A program made the position numbers and the translations under genes. A DNA stretch of 64,000 bases, taken from JAEUMY01 sp033764435 (lineage in GTDB: Bacteria > Pseudomonadota > Gammaproteobacteria > Burkholderiales > Usitatibacteraceae). Below, piece by piece: positions 24,973-37,817 of the stretch (its first letter is position 1; the number at the start of each line of letters is the position of its first letter). Location: NCBI GenBank assembly GCA_033764435.1, contig JANRIX010000055.1, positions 168,506-232,505 of the forward strand. The letters are read 5' to 3'. Below the pieces are notes generated by a model that was given only the letters and a program-made list of their open reading frames with translations, did no database searches and had not been told where the DNA came from.

Positions 24973-26262
24973 CTAGACGCGCTCGAGCAGGATCGCCCCG
25001 CCCTGCCCGCCACCGATGCACAGCGACGCGACACCATACTTGCCACCCGTGCGCTGCAGGGTCTTCATGGCGTGCAGCGTGACCCGTGCACCGGATGCGC
25101 CAATGGGATGGCCGACCGCAATGGCGCCGCCATCGGGATTGAACTTCGCCATGTCCACCTCGCCGAACGCGCCGGGCAGTCCCAGCTTGTCCTTGCAGTA
25201 CGCCTCGGATTTCCAGGCCGCGACACAGCCCAGCGCCTGCGCGGCGAAGGCTTCGTTGATCTCGATGGTGTCCATGTCCTGCAGGCCCAGACCGTTGCGT
25301 TGCAGCATGGGGGTGATGGCGTGGACCGGGCCCAGGCCCATTTCGCTCGGGTCCAATGCTGCCCAGTGGGTATCCACGATGGCGGCAATGGGCGTGAGGT
25401 TGTGCTGCTTCACCGCCTCTTCGGAGGCGAGAATGAGCATGGCGGCGCCGTCGGTGATCTGCGAGCTGTTGCCCGGCGTGACGTTGCCGTACACCTTGTC
25501 GAAGTAGGGCTTCAGTTTGGCAAGCTTCTCCGGCGTTGAGTCGCTGCGCACGCCGTCATCCTCGGCATAGACATTACCCTTGCCGTCGATGATCGTTTCG
25601 ATCTCGCTGAAGTGGCCGTTCTTGCGCCCTTCCAGCACCAGTCGATGCGAGCGGGCCGCGAACTCATCCATCATCTGGCGGTTGATGCCGAAGCGTTTGG
25701 CGACGATTTCCGCCGTCTGGCCCATGCTCAACTTCACGGTGGGATCTGTCAGGCCGCGCTCGATGGCGATGATGGGAGCCAGCATGTTCTTGAGCCGCAA
25801 TTGCGCGAACAAACCCACACGCTGGCCCATGGTCTTGGCCGATCCCATGGCGCCGAACCACTTCACCATCGCCGCGCTGTACAAGAGCGGCGCGTGGCTC
25901 ATGGCGTCGGTGCCGCCAGCCAATACCAGACGGGATTTGCCGGCGCGAATATTCGCGTAGGCCGAATCAATGGCCTGCAGGCCGGATGCGCAGTTCCGCA
26001 TGACCGTCCAGGCCGGCACCTTGTCGCCGCAACCCAGGCGGAGCGCAATGACGCGGCCGATGTTGGCCTCATCCGCGCTCGGCATGGCGGCACCGATGAT
26101 GACTTCATCGAACGCCGTCGGCGCGAACTTCTGCCGCGCCAGCAACGGGCGGCCGCAGCCCACCGCAAGATCCGCACCGGTGAACGGACCGAGCGGTGCC
26201 TTGGCCTTGAGAAAGGGCGTGCGCGCCCCGTCGATTACATAGACACGACTTTGGGCTGCCAT
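24973..26262 (-). CDS. fadI: Acetyl-CoA C-acyltransferase (FadI-like thiolase)
   Basis: A 429-residue thiolase, longer than the fadA product. The active Cys is in MRNCASGLQAID; EINEAFAAQ, GGAIAVGHPIGASGA (His) and CIGGGQGGA (second Cys) follow. Length and the GGGQG ending fit the FadI/long-chain thiolase subgroup. It is separated from fadJ by the HAD and DUF4442 genes but in the same orientation, and its start overlaps the acyl-CoA dehydrogenase gene. It probably pairs with the FadJ-like protein. A perfect palindrome at 25945 is read as ANIR. Confidence 0.9.
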   Translation of the reverse strand: MAAQSRVYVIDGARTPFLKAKAPLGPFTGADLAVGCGRPLLARQKFAPTAFDEVIIGAAMPSADEANIGRVIALRLGCGDKVPAWTVMRNCASGLQAIDSAYANIRAGKSRLVLAGGTDAMSHAPLLYSAAMVKWFGAMGSAKTMGQRVGLFAQLRLKNMLAPIIAIERGLTDPTVKLSMGQTAEIVAKRFGINRQMMDEFAARSHRLVLEGRKNGHFSEIETIIDGKGNVYAEDDGVRSDSTPEKLAKLKPYFDKVYGNVTPGNSSQITDGAAMLILASEEAVKQHNLTPIAAIVDTHWAALDPSEMGLGPVHAITPMLQRNGLGLQDMDTIEINEAFAAQALGCVAAWKSEAYCKDKLGLPGAFGEVDMAKFNPDGGAIAVGHPIGASGARVTLHAMKTLQRTGGKYGVASLCIGGGQGGAILLERV

Positions 26263-28712
26263 GACTCGGTCTCCTGGACTTCATTGCGGATGTGGCTCTT
26301 GAACTGCTTGTCGAAATCATCGACGTGGACAACCGCGCTGCGCAGCGTCTGCGCGCGCTTCCATTGCGCGAGCTCGGTCTCGCTGATGACCGAGAGCTCT
26401 GCCGCCTGGGCAAACTGCTCGGCCTGGCCGCGTGCGGCAATGCGTCCGCCCTTCACCGCCGCGCGCACCTTCGCCTCGATCGGCTCGGCGGCAATTACTG
26501 CATGCAGGGCGGCTTCAAGCTGGCCGATGATGTCGTTCTCGTCCTTCGGCAGGTACATGCCGTGGATGAGGCGGGCACGTGCTGCCGTCGGGTTGATCAG
26601 CAGGTCGGCCACTTCATGCCCCATGCGGTCGGTCGGCTGCTCAAGCGTGAGACCGCGCGGGAACACCAGCCACTTCAGCGCGAACGCCACCCAGCGGTTG
26701 GGGAAGTTGTCGATGATGCCGTCCATCGCCACCTGGATGCGGAAGAAGGAGTCATACAACGCCCAACGCAGGAACGGCAGTTCGTCCTTCAGGCGGCCGC
26801 GATCCTCGTAGAACTTGAGCGCGCAAGAGGAGAGATAGAGCAGCGAGAGAATGTCACCCAGACGGGCGGAGAGCTTCTCCTTGCGCTTCAGCGAGCCGCC
26901 GATGATGAACATCGACACATCCGCGAGCAGGCCAAAGGCGGAGGAGAAACGCGTCATCTGCTGATAGTAGCGCTTGGTCTCGGGGCAGGCCGGCGCATCC
27001 ATCCAGCGCGCGCCGGTGATGCCCATCCACAGCGCACGCGCCGCGTTGGACACGGTGAACGCAATGTGGCCCCAGAAGGCGCTGTCGAAATCCACCAGCG
27101 AGTCGGCCTGGGCCGCCTTCATTTCCTTCAGCACAAACGGGTGGCAGCGGATGGCGCCCTGGCCGAAGATGATCAGGCTGCGGGTCAGGATATTGGCACC
27201 TTCCACCGTGATGGCGATGGGAATCATCTGATAGGCACGGCCGAGATAGTTATTCGGCCCCATGCAGATGCCCTTGCCGCCGTGCACGTCCATGGCGTCG
27301 TTCAGCACCATGCGCATGCGCTCGGTGAGGTGGTACTTGGAAATGGCAGACAGCACCGAAGGCTTTTCGCCGAGATCCAGCGCGCCGGCGGTGACCGTGC
27401 GCGTGGCGTCCATCAGGTAGGTGTGGCCGCCGATGCGGGCCAGCGCTTCCTCGATGCCCTCGAACTTGCCGATGGGCGTCTTGAACTGCTGGCGCACGCG
27501 CGCATAGGCGCCGGTGGCCATGGAGGCGAACTTGCCTGCGGCAATTGACTGCGCCGGCAGAGAGATGGAGCGGCCCGCAGCGAGGCATTCCATCAGCATG
27601 CGCCAGCCCTGACCGACCATAGGCTGACCACCGATGACCCAGTCCATCGGGATGAACACATCCTTGCCCCAGTTGGGACCGTTCATGAACGCGGCATTGA
27701 GCGGGAAGTGACGGCGGCCGATGTTCACGCCTTTGTGATTCGTCGGGATCAGCGCGCAGGTGATGCCGCGATCCACTTCGCCACCCAGCAACTTGTCCGG
27801 GTCGTAGCACTTGAATGCCAGACCCAGAATCGTGGCCACGGGGCCCAGCGTGATATAGCGCTTGTCCCAGGTGACTCGAAGACCCAGCGTCTCCTTGCCC
27901 TCGAACATTTCCTTGCAGACGATGCCGACGTCGGGCATCGATGCGGCGTCCGATCCCGCATCCGGCGCGGTGAGCGCGAAGCACGGAATCTCCAGGCCCT
28001 TGGCGAGACGCGGCAGGTAGTGGTTCTTCTGCTCCTGCGTGCCGTAGTGGATCAGGAGTTCGCCCGGGCCAAGTGAGTTCGGCACCATCACCGACACCGC
28101 TGCCGTGCCTGAACGGGTGGAGATCTTCATCACCACCTGCGAGTGACCATAGGCGGAGAAGCCCAGGCCGCCGTACTCCTTCGGGATGATCATCCCGAGG
28201 AAGCCCTTGTCTTTGATGAACTGCCAGACGTTTGGCGGCAGGTCATAGTCAGCGTGCGTGGCCTGCCACTCGTCGAGCATGCTGCAGAGCTCTTCGGTCG
28301 GGCCATCAATGAACGCCTGCTCTTCCGCCGTCAGCTTCGGCGCGGGATAGGCGAGCAGCTTGTCCCAGTCGGGGCGGCCGGTGAAGAGATCACCGTCCCA
28401 CCACACGGTGCCGGCTTCCAGCGCCTCGCGCTCGGTGTCGGACATCTGCGGCAGGATCTTCTTGTAGATCCTGAAGATCGGCGCCGTGATGAGCGAGCGG
28501 CGCAGCGCACTCATGTTGATGATGACCGCGAAAATCGCGAAGGCCGTCCAGAGCAGCGGCGCCGAGATCCAGCCGAACGCGCCGATGAGCGTGCCGGTGA
28601 TGAGCCCCGCACCGAGGACAATCGTCCAGGCGATGGCGGAGGCCGAGTGGAACGCCAGTGCCCAGATGAGCCCCAGCAGCGCGACGACGGTGAGTAGTGT
28701 GGTCATGTGCAT
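26235..28712 (-). CDS. fadE: Acyl-CoA dehydrogenase, membrane-anchored
   Basis: An 825-residue FAD-dependent acyl-CoA dehydrogenase for the first step of beta-oxidation. Two or three N-terminal hydrophobic helices (LTVVALLGLIWALAFHSAS; WTIVLGAGLITGTLIGAF) are followed by the catalytic core with FGLGFSAYGHSQ-like (YGGLGFSAYGHSQVV), CFALTAPDAGSDAASM and VHGGKGICMGP motifs. The large size and membrane anchor are typical of gammaproteobacterial FadE. It overlaps the fadI-like gene by 28 bp and is the first gene of the long minus-strand set after the TetR regulator. Confidence 0.93.
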   Translation of the reverse strand: MHMTTLLTVVALLGLIWALAFHSASAIAWTIVLGAGLITGTLIGAFGWISAPLLWTAFAIFAVIINMSALRRSLITAPIFRIYKKILPQMSDTEREALEAGTVWWDGDLFTGRPDWDKLLAYPAPKLTAEEQAFIDGPTEELCSMLDEWQATHADYDLPPNVWQFIKDKGFLGMIIPKEYGGLGFSAYGHSQVVMKISTRSGTAAVSVMVPNSLGPGELLIHYGTQEQKNHYLPRLAKGLEIPCFALTAPDAGSDAASMPDVGIVCKEMFEGKETLGLRVTWDKRYITLGPVATILGLAFKCYDPDKLLGGEVDRGITCALIPTNHKGVNIGRRHFPLNAAFMNGPNWGKDVFIPMDWVIGGQPMVGQGWRMLMECLAAGRSISLPAQSIAAGKFASMATGAYARVRQQFKTPIGKFEGIEEALARIGGHTYLMDATRTVTAGALDLGEKPSVLSAISKYHLTERMRMVLNDAMDVHGGKGICMGPNNYLGRAYQMIPIAITVEGANILTRSLIIFGQGAIRCHPFVLKEMKAAQADSLVDFDSAFWGHIAFTVSNAARALWMGITGARWMDAPACPETKRYYQQMTRFSSAFGLLADVSMFIIGGSLKRKEKLSARLGDILSLLYLSSCALKFYEDRGRLKDELPFLRWALYDSFFRIQVAMDGIIDNFPNRWVAFALKWLVFPRGLTLEQPTDRMGHEVADLLINPTAARARLIHGMYLPKDENDIIGQLEAALHAVIAAEPIEAKVRAAVKGGRIAARGQAEQFAQAAELSVISETELAQWKRAQTLRSAVVHVDDFDKQFKSHIRNEVQETESWQPKVVSM

Positions 28713-28853
28713 CTCCTAGTGATGAGCCGAGAAGCCGTGAAGAAATCCTAGCGAGCGGCCCGAGGTTGCCCCGAGGAGCGGACGCGTGCATTTGGGTACG
28801 CAGAGCACCGGAGGGGCAAGATCGGGACGCGCAGTAGATCTATTCATGGTTTC

Positions 28854-29573
28854 TCAACCTGCTTCCTGAAACATTTGGTGCACGGTGCCGCTGGTGGTGG
28901 CCGGGGCCATCAATCCGGCGGCGAGAAACGGGGCAAGGCGAGACAGCAGCAATTCGTCGTTGTCGGCCTCGTCCGGCTGGAACTGGGCAATCATCTTCAA
29001 TACATCGGTTCCCGCCAGGGTGTAGGACAGGGCACCCATCACGAAATGCAGCCGCCATGACAGCTCGTCCTTGGGCAGATGCGGCAGCGCCTTTGCAAAA
29101 GCCGTGCGGAAGCGCGCGATCATGTCGTGGTACTGCTGGGACAGAAAATCGCGGATAAACGGGGCCGGGTCGGCATAGGCGCGCCCGAGGAGGCGGAGGA
29201 AGTTCTGGCCACCGGTTTGCTTGTCCCGAGCGAGCTTCAGCGCGGGAATGAACATGGCCGAGAGGATCTTGTCGCAGGACAGCGTGTTGCCACCCGCTGC
29301 GGCTTCGAACGACTCCAGCAAGTCCATGCGCTGGCGGTTCATCGGGTCCAGCCGGCGGGTCAGCACCGCCTGGAACAACTCTTCCTTCGACCCGAAGTGA
29401 TAGTTGGCGGCCGCCAGATTCACCCCCGCCGCAGTCGTGATCAGCCGCAAGGACGTCGCCTCGAAGCCGTGCTCCATGAAGAGCTCTTCAGCGGCATCGA
29501 GGATGCGGGTTTTGGTGGTCTGGGCCGAGACATCGACCGGCTGCAGACGCTTGACTTGCGGCGTTGGCGACAT
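28854..29573 (-). CDS. TetR family regulator, PsrA/FadR-like
   Basis: A 239-residue TetR-family repressor. Residues about 18-70 are the DNA-binding domain (TRILDAAEELFMEHGFEATSLRLITTAAGVNLAAANYHFGSKEELF). The C-terminal part resembles the CECR/PsrA-type ligand domain (DPAPFIRDFLSQQYHDMIARF). PsrA-type regulators bind fatty acyl ligands and control beta-oxidation genes. It is encoded just upstream of fadE on the same strand, and a fatty-acid-type palindrome lies 46 bp upstream of its start. Acyl-responsive autoregulation and control of the fad locus is inference. Confidence 0.85.
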   Translation of the reverse strand: MSPTPQVKRLQPVDVSAQTTKTRILDAAEELFMEHGFEATSLRLITTAAGVNLAAANYHFGSKEELFQAVLTRRLDPMNRQRMDLLESFEAAAGGNTLSCDKILSAMFIPALKLARDKQTGGQNFLRLLGRAYADPAPFIRDFLSQQYHDMIARFRTAFAKALPHLPKDELSWRLHFVMGALSYTLAGTDVLKMIAQFQPDEADNDELLLSRLAPFLAAGLMAPATTSGTVHQMFQEAG

Positions 29574-29619
29574 ACGAATCCTTGATAAAACAAGGCTCTA
29601 AGCGGTTATTCGCGAAGAG

Positions 29620-29637
29620 TTCAAACGTTTGTTTGAA
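29620..29637. promoter_or_regulatory. Palindromic operator, PsrA-like
   Basis: TTCAAACGTTTGTTTGAA is an 18-bp inverted repeat (7-bp arms, 4-bp spacer) upstream of the TetR gene. It contains CAAAC/GTTTG half-sites like those known for PsrA-type TetR regulators. It is a probable autoregulatory site. Confidence 0.6.
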
Positions 29638-29995
29638 ACTAGCGTATGCGGGGAGTTCCGAGGCGTCAATCGGTTTTGATGGTGCGGTGCAACATTGATA
29701 AGTAACAATTAAGTCTGTCGATGCGCAATAAGACCTGTCGAAAATGCCAAAAGGTGAGAATTCGCTGAAGGCCTGTCTAAATGCGAACGGCTCACAACTC
29801 CCGATTGCCAAGCAAGAACGCAGGTGGCCGTACTTCCTGAGGTCGATCAGTTAGTACCTGCCTCTCCCTCGGTGTCGGCACGTGACTCGGTGCCTGATCA
29901 CTGACCCTATCAACCTTGGTAGTGCCCTTTGGCGCGAGACTCCTCTAACATTCGCTCGGATATACAACCGAGCAATCGAGGGGATTCACGTTTCT
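29638..29995. other. Intergenic region between TetR and hsdM, with repeated 15-mer
   Basis: No gene is evident. Three related words, AAGTCTGTCGATGC (29711), AAGACCTGTCGAAAATGC (29730) and AAGGCCTGTCTAAATGC (29768), lie in direct orientation. The region must contain the hsdM promoter and may be the left junction of the restriction locus. Confidence 0.4.
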
Positions 29996-31585
29996 ATGGC
30001 CAAAGCAGCCAAAACCAAAAAAACCGACTCCACCGCCAACCTGGGCTTTGAAGCCAAGCTCTGGCTCGCCGCAGACAAGCTCCGCAACAACATGGACGCG
30101 GCGGAATACAAGCACGTCGTTCTCGGCCTCATCTTCCTGAAGTACATCTCCGACACGTTCGAAGAGCACCGCGCCAAGCTCGTTGCAGGCAAAGGGGACT
30201 ACGCCGGCGCCAACCCCGAAGACCCGGACGAATACAAAGCCGAGAACGTCTTCTGGGTGCCCGCCGATGCCCGCTGGTCCCACCTCCAGGCCAACGCCAA
30301 GCAACCCACCATCGGCAAGATCGTGGACGACGCCATGGTCGCCATCGAGCGCGACAACCCACACCTCAAAGGGGTGCTGCCCAAGGACTACGCCCGGCCT
30401 GCTCTGGATAAGCACCGCCTCGGCGAACTCATCGACCTCATCGCCACCATCAGCCTCACCGCCGCCAGCGAAGGTGAGAAGACTCACCGCTCCGTCGATC
30501 TGCTCGGCCGCGTGTACGAATATTTCCTTACCCGCTTCGCCAGCGCCGAGGGCAAGAACGGCGGCCAGTTCTACACGCCAAGTTGCGTCGTGCGCTGCCT
30601 TGTCGAGATGCTCGCCCCCTACAAAGGCCGCATCTACGACCCCGCCTGCGGCTCCGGCGGCATGTTCGTGCAATCGGAAAAATTCGTCGAATCCCACGGC
30701 GGCAAGCTGGGCGACATCTCCATCTACGGCCAGGAGAGCAACGCCACCACCCGCCGCCTCGCCATCATGAACCTGGCCATCCGCGGTATCGAGGCCGACA
30801 TCGGCAAGGAACACGCCGACACCTTCCGCAACGTCCAGCATCCTGACCTCCGCGCCGACTACGTCCTCGCTAACCCACCCTTCAACGACTCCGACTGGTT
30901 CCGCAAGGATGACGACGTGCGCTGGCAGTTCGGCGTGCCGCCCAAGGGCAACGCCAACTTCGCCTGGGTACAGCACTTCATCCACCACCTGGCACCCCAT
31001 GGCATGGCCGGCTTCGTCCTCGCCAATGGCAGCATGTCCTCCAACCAGTCCGGCGAAGGGGAAATTCGCAAAGCCCTGATCGATGCCGATCTCGTGGACT
31101 GCATGGTGGCGCTGCCCGGCCAGCTCTTCTACAGCACGCAGATCCCCGTCTGCCTCTGGTTCCTCGCGAAGAACAAAGCTGCCGACGCCAAACGTGGCTT
31201 CCGCGACCGCCGCAAACAAACCCTCTTCATCGACGCCCGCAAACTCGGCACCCTCATCGACCGCGTCCACCGCGAGCTGACCGACGCTGACCTGGAAAAA
31301 ATCACCACCACCTACCATGCATGGCGCGGAGACAAAGAGGCCAACGCCACTTATGCCGACATTCCTGGCTTCTGCAAATCCGCCACCACGGCGGAAATCG
31401 CCGGGCACGGCCATGTCCTCACACCCGGCCGCTACGTCGGTGCCGAGGAAGTCGAAGACGACGGCGAGTCCTTCGAGGAAAAGATGCCGCGCCTTGTTGC
31501 CGAACTGAACGCCCAGTTGGCGGAATCCGCGAAACTGGAGCAGGCGATCAAAAAAAACCTGAGGGCATTGGGTTATGGCGAGTGA
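29996..31585 (+). CDS. hsdM: Type I restriction-modification system, methyltransferase subunit
   Basis: A 529-residue N6-adenine methyltransferase subunit. It has an N-terminal helical HsdM_N domain, the GGQFYTP loop, the SAM-binding motif DPACGSGGMF (about residue 215) and the catalytic NPPF (about residue 293). The start is the ATG at 29996 (MAKAAKTKKTD), which has GAGGGG upstream; the frame is open earlier but without a ribosome site. It overlaps hsdS by 11 bp. With HsdS it methylates the recognition site, and with HsdR it makes the restriction complex. Confidence 0.95.
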   Translation: MAKAAKTKKTDSTANLGFEAKLWLAADKLRNNMDAAEYKHVVLGLIFLKYISDTFEEHRAKLVAGKGDYAGANPEDPDEYKAENVFWVPADARWSHLQANAKQPTIGKIVDDAMVAIERDNPHLKGVLPKDYARPALDKHRLGELIDLIATISLTAASEGEKTHRSVDLLGRVYEYFLTRFASAEGKNGGQFYTPSCVVRCLVEMLAPYKGRIYDPACGSGGMFVQSEKFVESHGGKLGDISIYGQESNATTRRLAIMNLAIRGIEADIGKEHADTFRNVQHPDLRADYVLANPPFNDSDWFRKDDDVRWQFGVPPKGNANFAWVQHFIHHLAPHGMAGFVLANGSMSSNQSGEGEIRKALIDADLVDCMVALPGQLFYSTQIPVCLWFLAKNKAADAKRGFRDRRKQTLFIDARKLGTLIDRVHRELTDADLEKITTTYHAWRGDKEANATYADIPGFCKSATTAEIAGHGHVLTPGRYVGAEEVEDDGESFEEKMPRLVAELNAQLAESAKLEQAIKKNLRALGYGE

Positions 31586-32840
31586 GTTGGACGGCAAGAC
31601 CATTCCGCTGTCGAAGACCACGAAGTTCATCGTGGACAACAGAGGACGGACTGCCCCAACGGCCGAATACGGAATCCCCTTAATTGCGACAAACTGCATT
31701 TCAAACGATCAGCTCTATCCTGCATACGAAAAGCTCCGATTCGTCTCGCAGGAGACTTATGAAAATTGGTTCCGTTCGCATCCAATTCCCGGCGACATCA
31801 TTCTGACGAATAAAGGGAGTCAGAACGGTGCGATCTGCTTGGTTCCAGACCCCGTAGATTTCGTCATCGCTCAGGACATGGTTGCACTTCGTGCAAATGA
31901 GGAGGTTATCGATCCTCTTTTCCTCTTTGCTGCGCTTCGCTCGGCAGATGTTCAGCGACAGATCAAGAATTTAGATGTCAGCGGTGTCATTCCGCATTTT
32001 AAAAAGACAGATTTCGACAAACTCCACCTTCCGTACCCTGCGCGTCCTGTTCAGGAAGCGATTGGTCGCACTTACTTTGATTTCTGCGCGAAGATCGAAT
32101 TGAACCGGCGGATGAACGCGACGCTGGAGGCAATGGCGCGGGCGCTGTTCCAGAGCTGGTTCGTGGATTTCGACCCCGTCCGCGCCAAACTTGACGGCCG
32201 CCAGCCCGTTGGCCTCGACCCCGCCACCGCCGCCCTTTTCCCCGCTCATTTTCAGCATACGGCTGAAGGCATTGTCCCGACTGGCTGGCGAGTCACGACA
32301 CTCAGCGAGGTGATTGAAATCTTTGACTCGAAAAGGATTCCGTTGTCGGGCCGTGAGCGCGAAGCGCGGAAAGGCAAGTATCCCTACCACGGCGCGGCCT
32401 CGGTCATGGATTACGTGGACGACTACCTTTTCGACGGCATTTACACACTCATGGGTGAAGACGGTTCAGTCGTCAATGAAGACGGAACGCCCGTCCTGCA
32501 ATACGTTTGGGGGAAGTTCTGGGTAAACAACCACGCCCACGTTCTGCGTGGCAAGAATGGCATCAGCACTGAGCATCTTCTGCTTCACCTTAAAGGCTGC
32601 AACATCGGGCCATTTGTGAATGGAGCCGTTCAGCCAAAGCTCAATCAGGGAAATATGAACCGCATCCCGTTCATGCTCCCGCCGCCAGAAATTGGTGAGG
32701 CATTCGCAAAGACTATCGACCCACTGTTCGCGCAAATCCGAGCAAACGCTGAACAATCCCGCACTCTCGCCACCCTGCGCGACACGCTGCTGCCAAAGCT
32801 GCTTAGCGGGGAGTTGAGCGCCGCTCAACTACAGGAGTGA
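31575..32840 (+). CDS. hsdS: Type I restriction-modification system, specificity subunit
   Basis: A 421-residue specificity subunit with two target-recognition domains. The central conserved helix region is ARALFQSWFVDFDPVRAKLDGR (around residue 190-210), and the C-terminal spacer helix is TLATLRDTLLPKLLSGEL. HsdS reads the two half-sites of the DNA target; the domains are the variable part and the target cannot be predicted. It is coupled by overlap to hsdM. GC is lower within the TRDs than in hsdM, as usual for exchanged domains. Confidence 0.93.
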   Translation: MASELDGKTIPLSKTTKFIVDNRGRTAPTAEYGIPLIATNCISNDQLYPAYEKLRFVSQETYENWFRSHPIPGDIILTNKGSQNGAICLVPDPVDFVIAQDMVALRANEEVIDPLFLFAALRSADVQRQIKNLDVSGVIPHFKKTDFDKLHLPYPARPVQEAIGRTYFDFCAKIELNRRMNATLEAMARALFQSWFVDFDPVRAKLDGRQPVGLDPATAALFPAHFQHTAEGIVPTGWRVTTLSEVIEIFDSKRIPLSGREREARKGKYPYHGAASVMDYVDDYLFDGIYTLMGEDGSVVNEDGTPVLQYVWGKFWVNNHAHVLRGKNGISTEHLLLHLKGCNIGPFVNGAVQPKLNQGNMNRIPFMLPPPEIGEAFAKTIDPLFAQIRANAEQSRTLATLRDTLLPKLLSGELSAAQLQE

Positions 32841-32847
32841 ACTGCAC

Positions 32848-34617
32848 ATGAAGCTTCTCAGCATCAAGCTCCACAACTTCCGCGGCATCCTCGAACAGGA
32901 GGTGCAGTTTCATTCCTATAGCCTTTTGGTCGGTCCAAACAATGCGGGCAAGAGCACGTTCATTGATGGCATACGGGCGTTCTACGAAAAGGACGGGTTC
33001 AAATTCAAACCGGACAAGGACTTTCCGTTTTTGAAAGCGGCTGATGATGAGTCATGGGCCGAACTGAAATTCAGTTTGTCCGATGCAGAACATGATTCCC
33101 TCGCGGAAACCTACAAAGCTGCCGACAAGACGCTCAGAGTCCGGAAACTATTCCAAACGAAATCCAAAGGAGCTGACGGCAAGAGTGCTGCGGGCTCAAT
33201 CTACGGCTTCAAGAACGACGGCAATCTTTCCGACGAGCCGTTCTACGGCGCGAAGAACGTCCAAAGTGGCAAGTTAGGCGACCTCATCTACATCCCAGCA
33301 GTTAGTAAAGTCGACGAGCACACCAAGCTAACAGGGCCGTCCGCACTTCGAGACCTCTTGACCGATGTGATGTCTGATGTTGTTGAAGGCGGGAAGGCAT
33401 ATGGTGAGTTTGCCAAGAGCGTGGACACATTCGCCTCAACCATTCTAAAAGAGAAGACTAAGGACGATCGATCGCTCGAAGGGTTTCAGGAGTCATTCAA
33501 CAAATTGCTTGAACCCTGGCAGACGAAATTCGCACTTCGGTTTCCGCCACCTTCAGCCGCAGACATCATCAAGCAGATGGTTAGCTGGGATTTGCTTGAT
33601 GAGTTCCACGGAAAGGCGCAGGGCGTTGATTACTACGGTTCGGGCTTTCAACGCCACTTCATCTACTCGCTGATTCAACTCGGCGCAGAGTACGTTGGAA
33701 AGAAGGCTGCAAAAAAGGCCAAAGACTTTGTGCCTGCTCTCACGCTCATCCTCTTTGAAGAACCCGAGGCGTTTCTTCATCCGCCCCAGCAGGAGATTCT
33801 TGCTCGGAGCCTAATGGCGATGGCCAAGAATGATAGCTGGCAGGTCATCTGCACTACACATTCTTCACATTTTGTTAGTCGCAATGCTGATTCGATTCCG
33901 GCGATTGTGCGCGTCAAGCGCAACGGAGGAAGTATCGAGGCAAGTCAAATCAGCCAATCGGATTGGTCTGCAATTGTGACGGCAAACAAGGCGATCGAGG
34001 CAATCGTAGCCAAGTACCCAAAGATGCAAAAGAAGCTCCATGCGGATGATGTCCGGCCCGAAATGGAAGCTGTAAAACACTTCCTTTGGTTAAGCTCGGA
34101 TCGCTCAGGAATTTTTTTTGCCAACCATGTGCTACTGGTTGAAGGGCCAACTGAAGTCGCCCTCATCAACAAACTCATTGACGACGGCAAGATCAAAGGC
34201 GCGGACTGTGGGCTTCAGGTCTTGGACTGTCTTGGAAAATACAATATCCACCGATTCATGAATCTGCTTAGTCACCTCGGCATAGCGCACTCGGTGATTC
34301 ATGATGACGACGACAACAAGGATGAGCACGCTGACTTGAACAATCTCATACAAAGCTCAAGGCATGCGAAGCTGACTCTTGCGATTTGCCCCATAGCGCG
34401 AGATGTTGAGGCCTTCTTGAATATTCCTCCGCCTGGGTCAGACCACCGTAAACCTCAGCATGTCCTGTTCCTCTATTCAGAGGGCAAGATTGACTCAGGA
34501 AAACTGGCAGCGTTCTGTGCCATGGTCGAAAGTTGCTTGCCAGCACCCGGCAAGCCTATGCCACAAGTGGCAGCTGCGAAAATGGGGCCTGCAGCAAAGC
34601 CCGCATCCCCCCCGTAG
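32848..34617 (+). CDS. OLD-family ATPase/nuclease embedded in the hsd operon
   Basis: A 589-residue protein. N-terminal AAA/ABC-type ATPase: FRGIL, Walker A GPNNAGKST (residues 28-36), signature region and Walker B LILFEEPEAFLHP, then a His switch (CTTHSSHF). C-terminal TOPRIM nuclease: LLVEGPTEVALI (Glu) and VIHDDDDNKDEH (Asp cluster). This is the class-1 OLD (overcoming lysogenization defect) layout. It lies 7 bp after hsdS and 2 bp before hsdR, so it is part of the same operon. OLD nucleases act in phage defence, often with partner proteins; cooperation with the type I system is inference. Confidence 0.88.
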   Translation: MKLLSIKLHNFRGILEQEVQFHSYSLLVGPNNAGKSTFIDGIRAFYEKDGFKFKPDKDFPFLKAADDESWAELKFSLSDAEHDSLAETYKAADKTLRVRKLFQTKSKGADGKSAAGSIYGFKNDGNLSDEPFYGAKNVQSGKLGDLIYIPAVSKVDEHTKLTGPSALRDLLTDVMSDVVEGGKAYGEFAKSVDTFASTILKEKTKDDRSLEGFQESFNKLLEPWQTKFALRFPPPSAADIIKQMVSWDLLDEFHGKAQGVDYYGSGFQRHFIYSLIQLGAEYVGKKAAKKAKDFVPALTLILFEEPEAFLHPPQQEILARSLMAMAKNDSWQVICTTHSSHFVSRNADSIPAIVRVKRNGGSIEASQISQSDWSAIVTANKAIEAIVAKYPKMQKKLHADDVRPEMEAVKHFLWLSSDRSGIFFANHVLLVEGPTEVALINKLIDDGKIKGADCGLQVLDCLGKYNIHRFMNLLSHLGIAHSVIHDDDDNKDEHADLNNLIQSSRHAKLTLAICPIARDVEAFLNIPPPGSDHRKPQHVLFLYSEGKIDSGKLAAFCAMVESCLPAPGKPMPQVAAAKMGPAAKPASPP

Positions 34618-34619
34618 CC

Positions 34620-37784
<3,165 letters not shown>

Positions 37785-37817
37785 AGTCGGGCTGGCGTCC
37801 ACCAGGGCGTAGCTTCG

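Noticed and set aside
2312..25956. GCGAATATTCGC as an operator of the fatty-acid regulator
   Set aside because: Nearly all copies are well inside coding regions, including genes unrelated to lipid metabolism such as hsdR and the MOSC gene.
29945..31699. A 584-codon minus-strand open frame opposite hsdM
   Set aside because: Antisense shadow of hsdM, rich in Val/Gly/Glu with no recognisable motifs.
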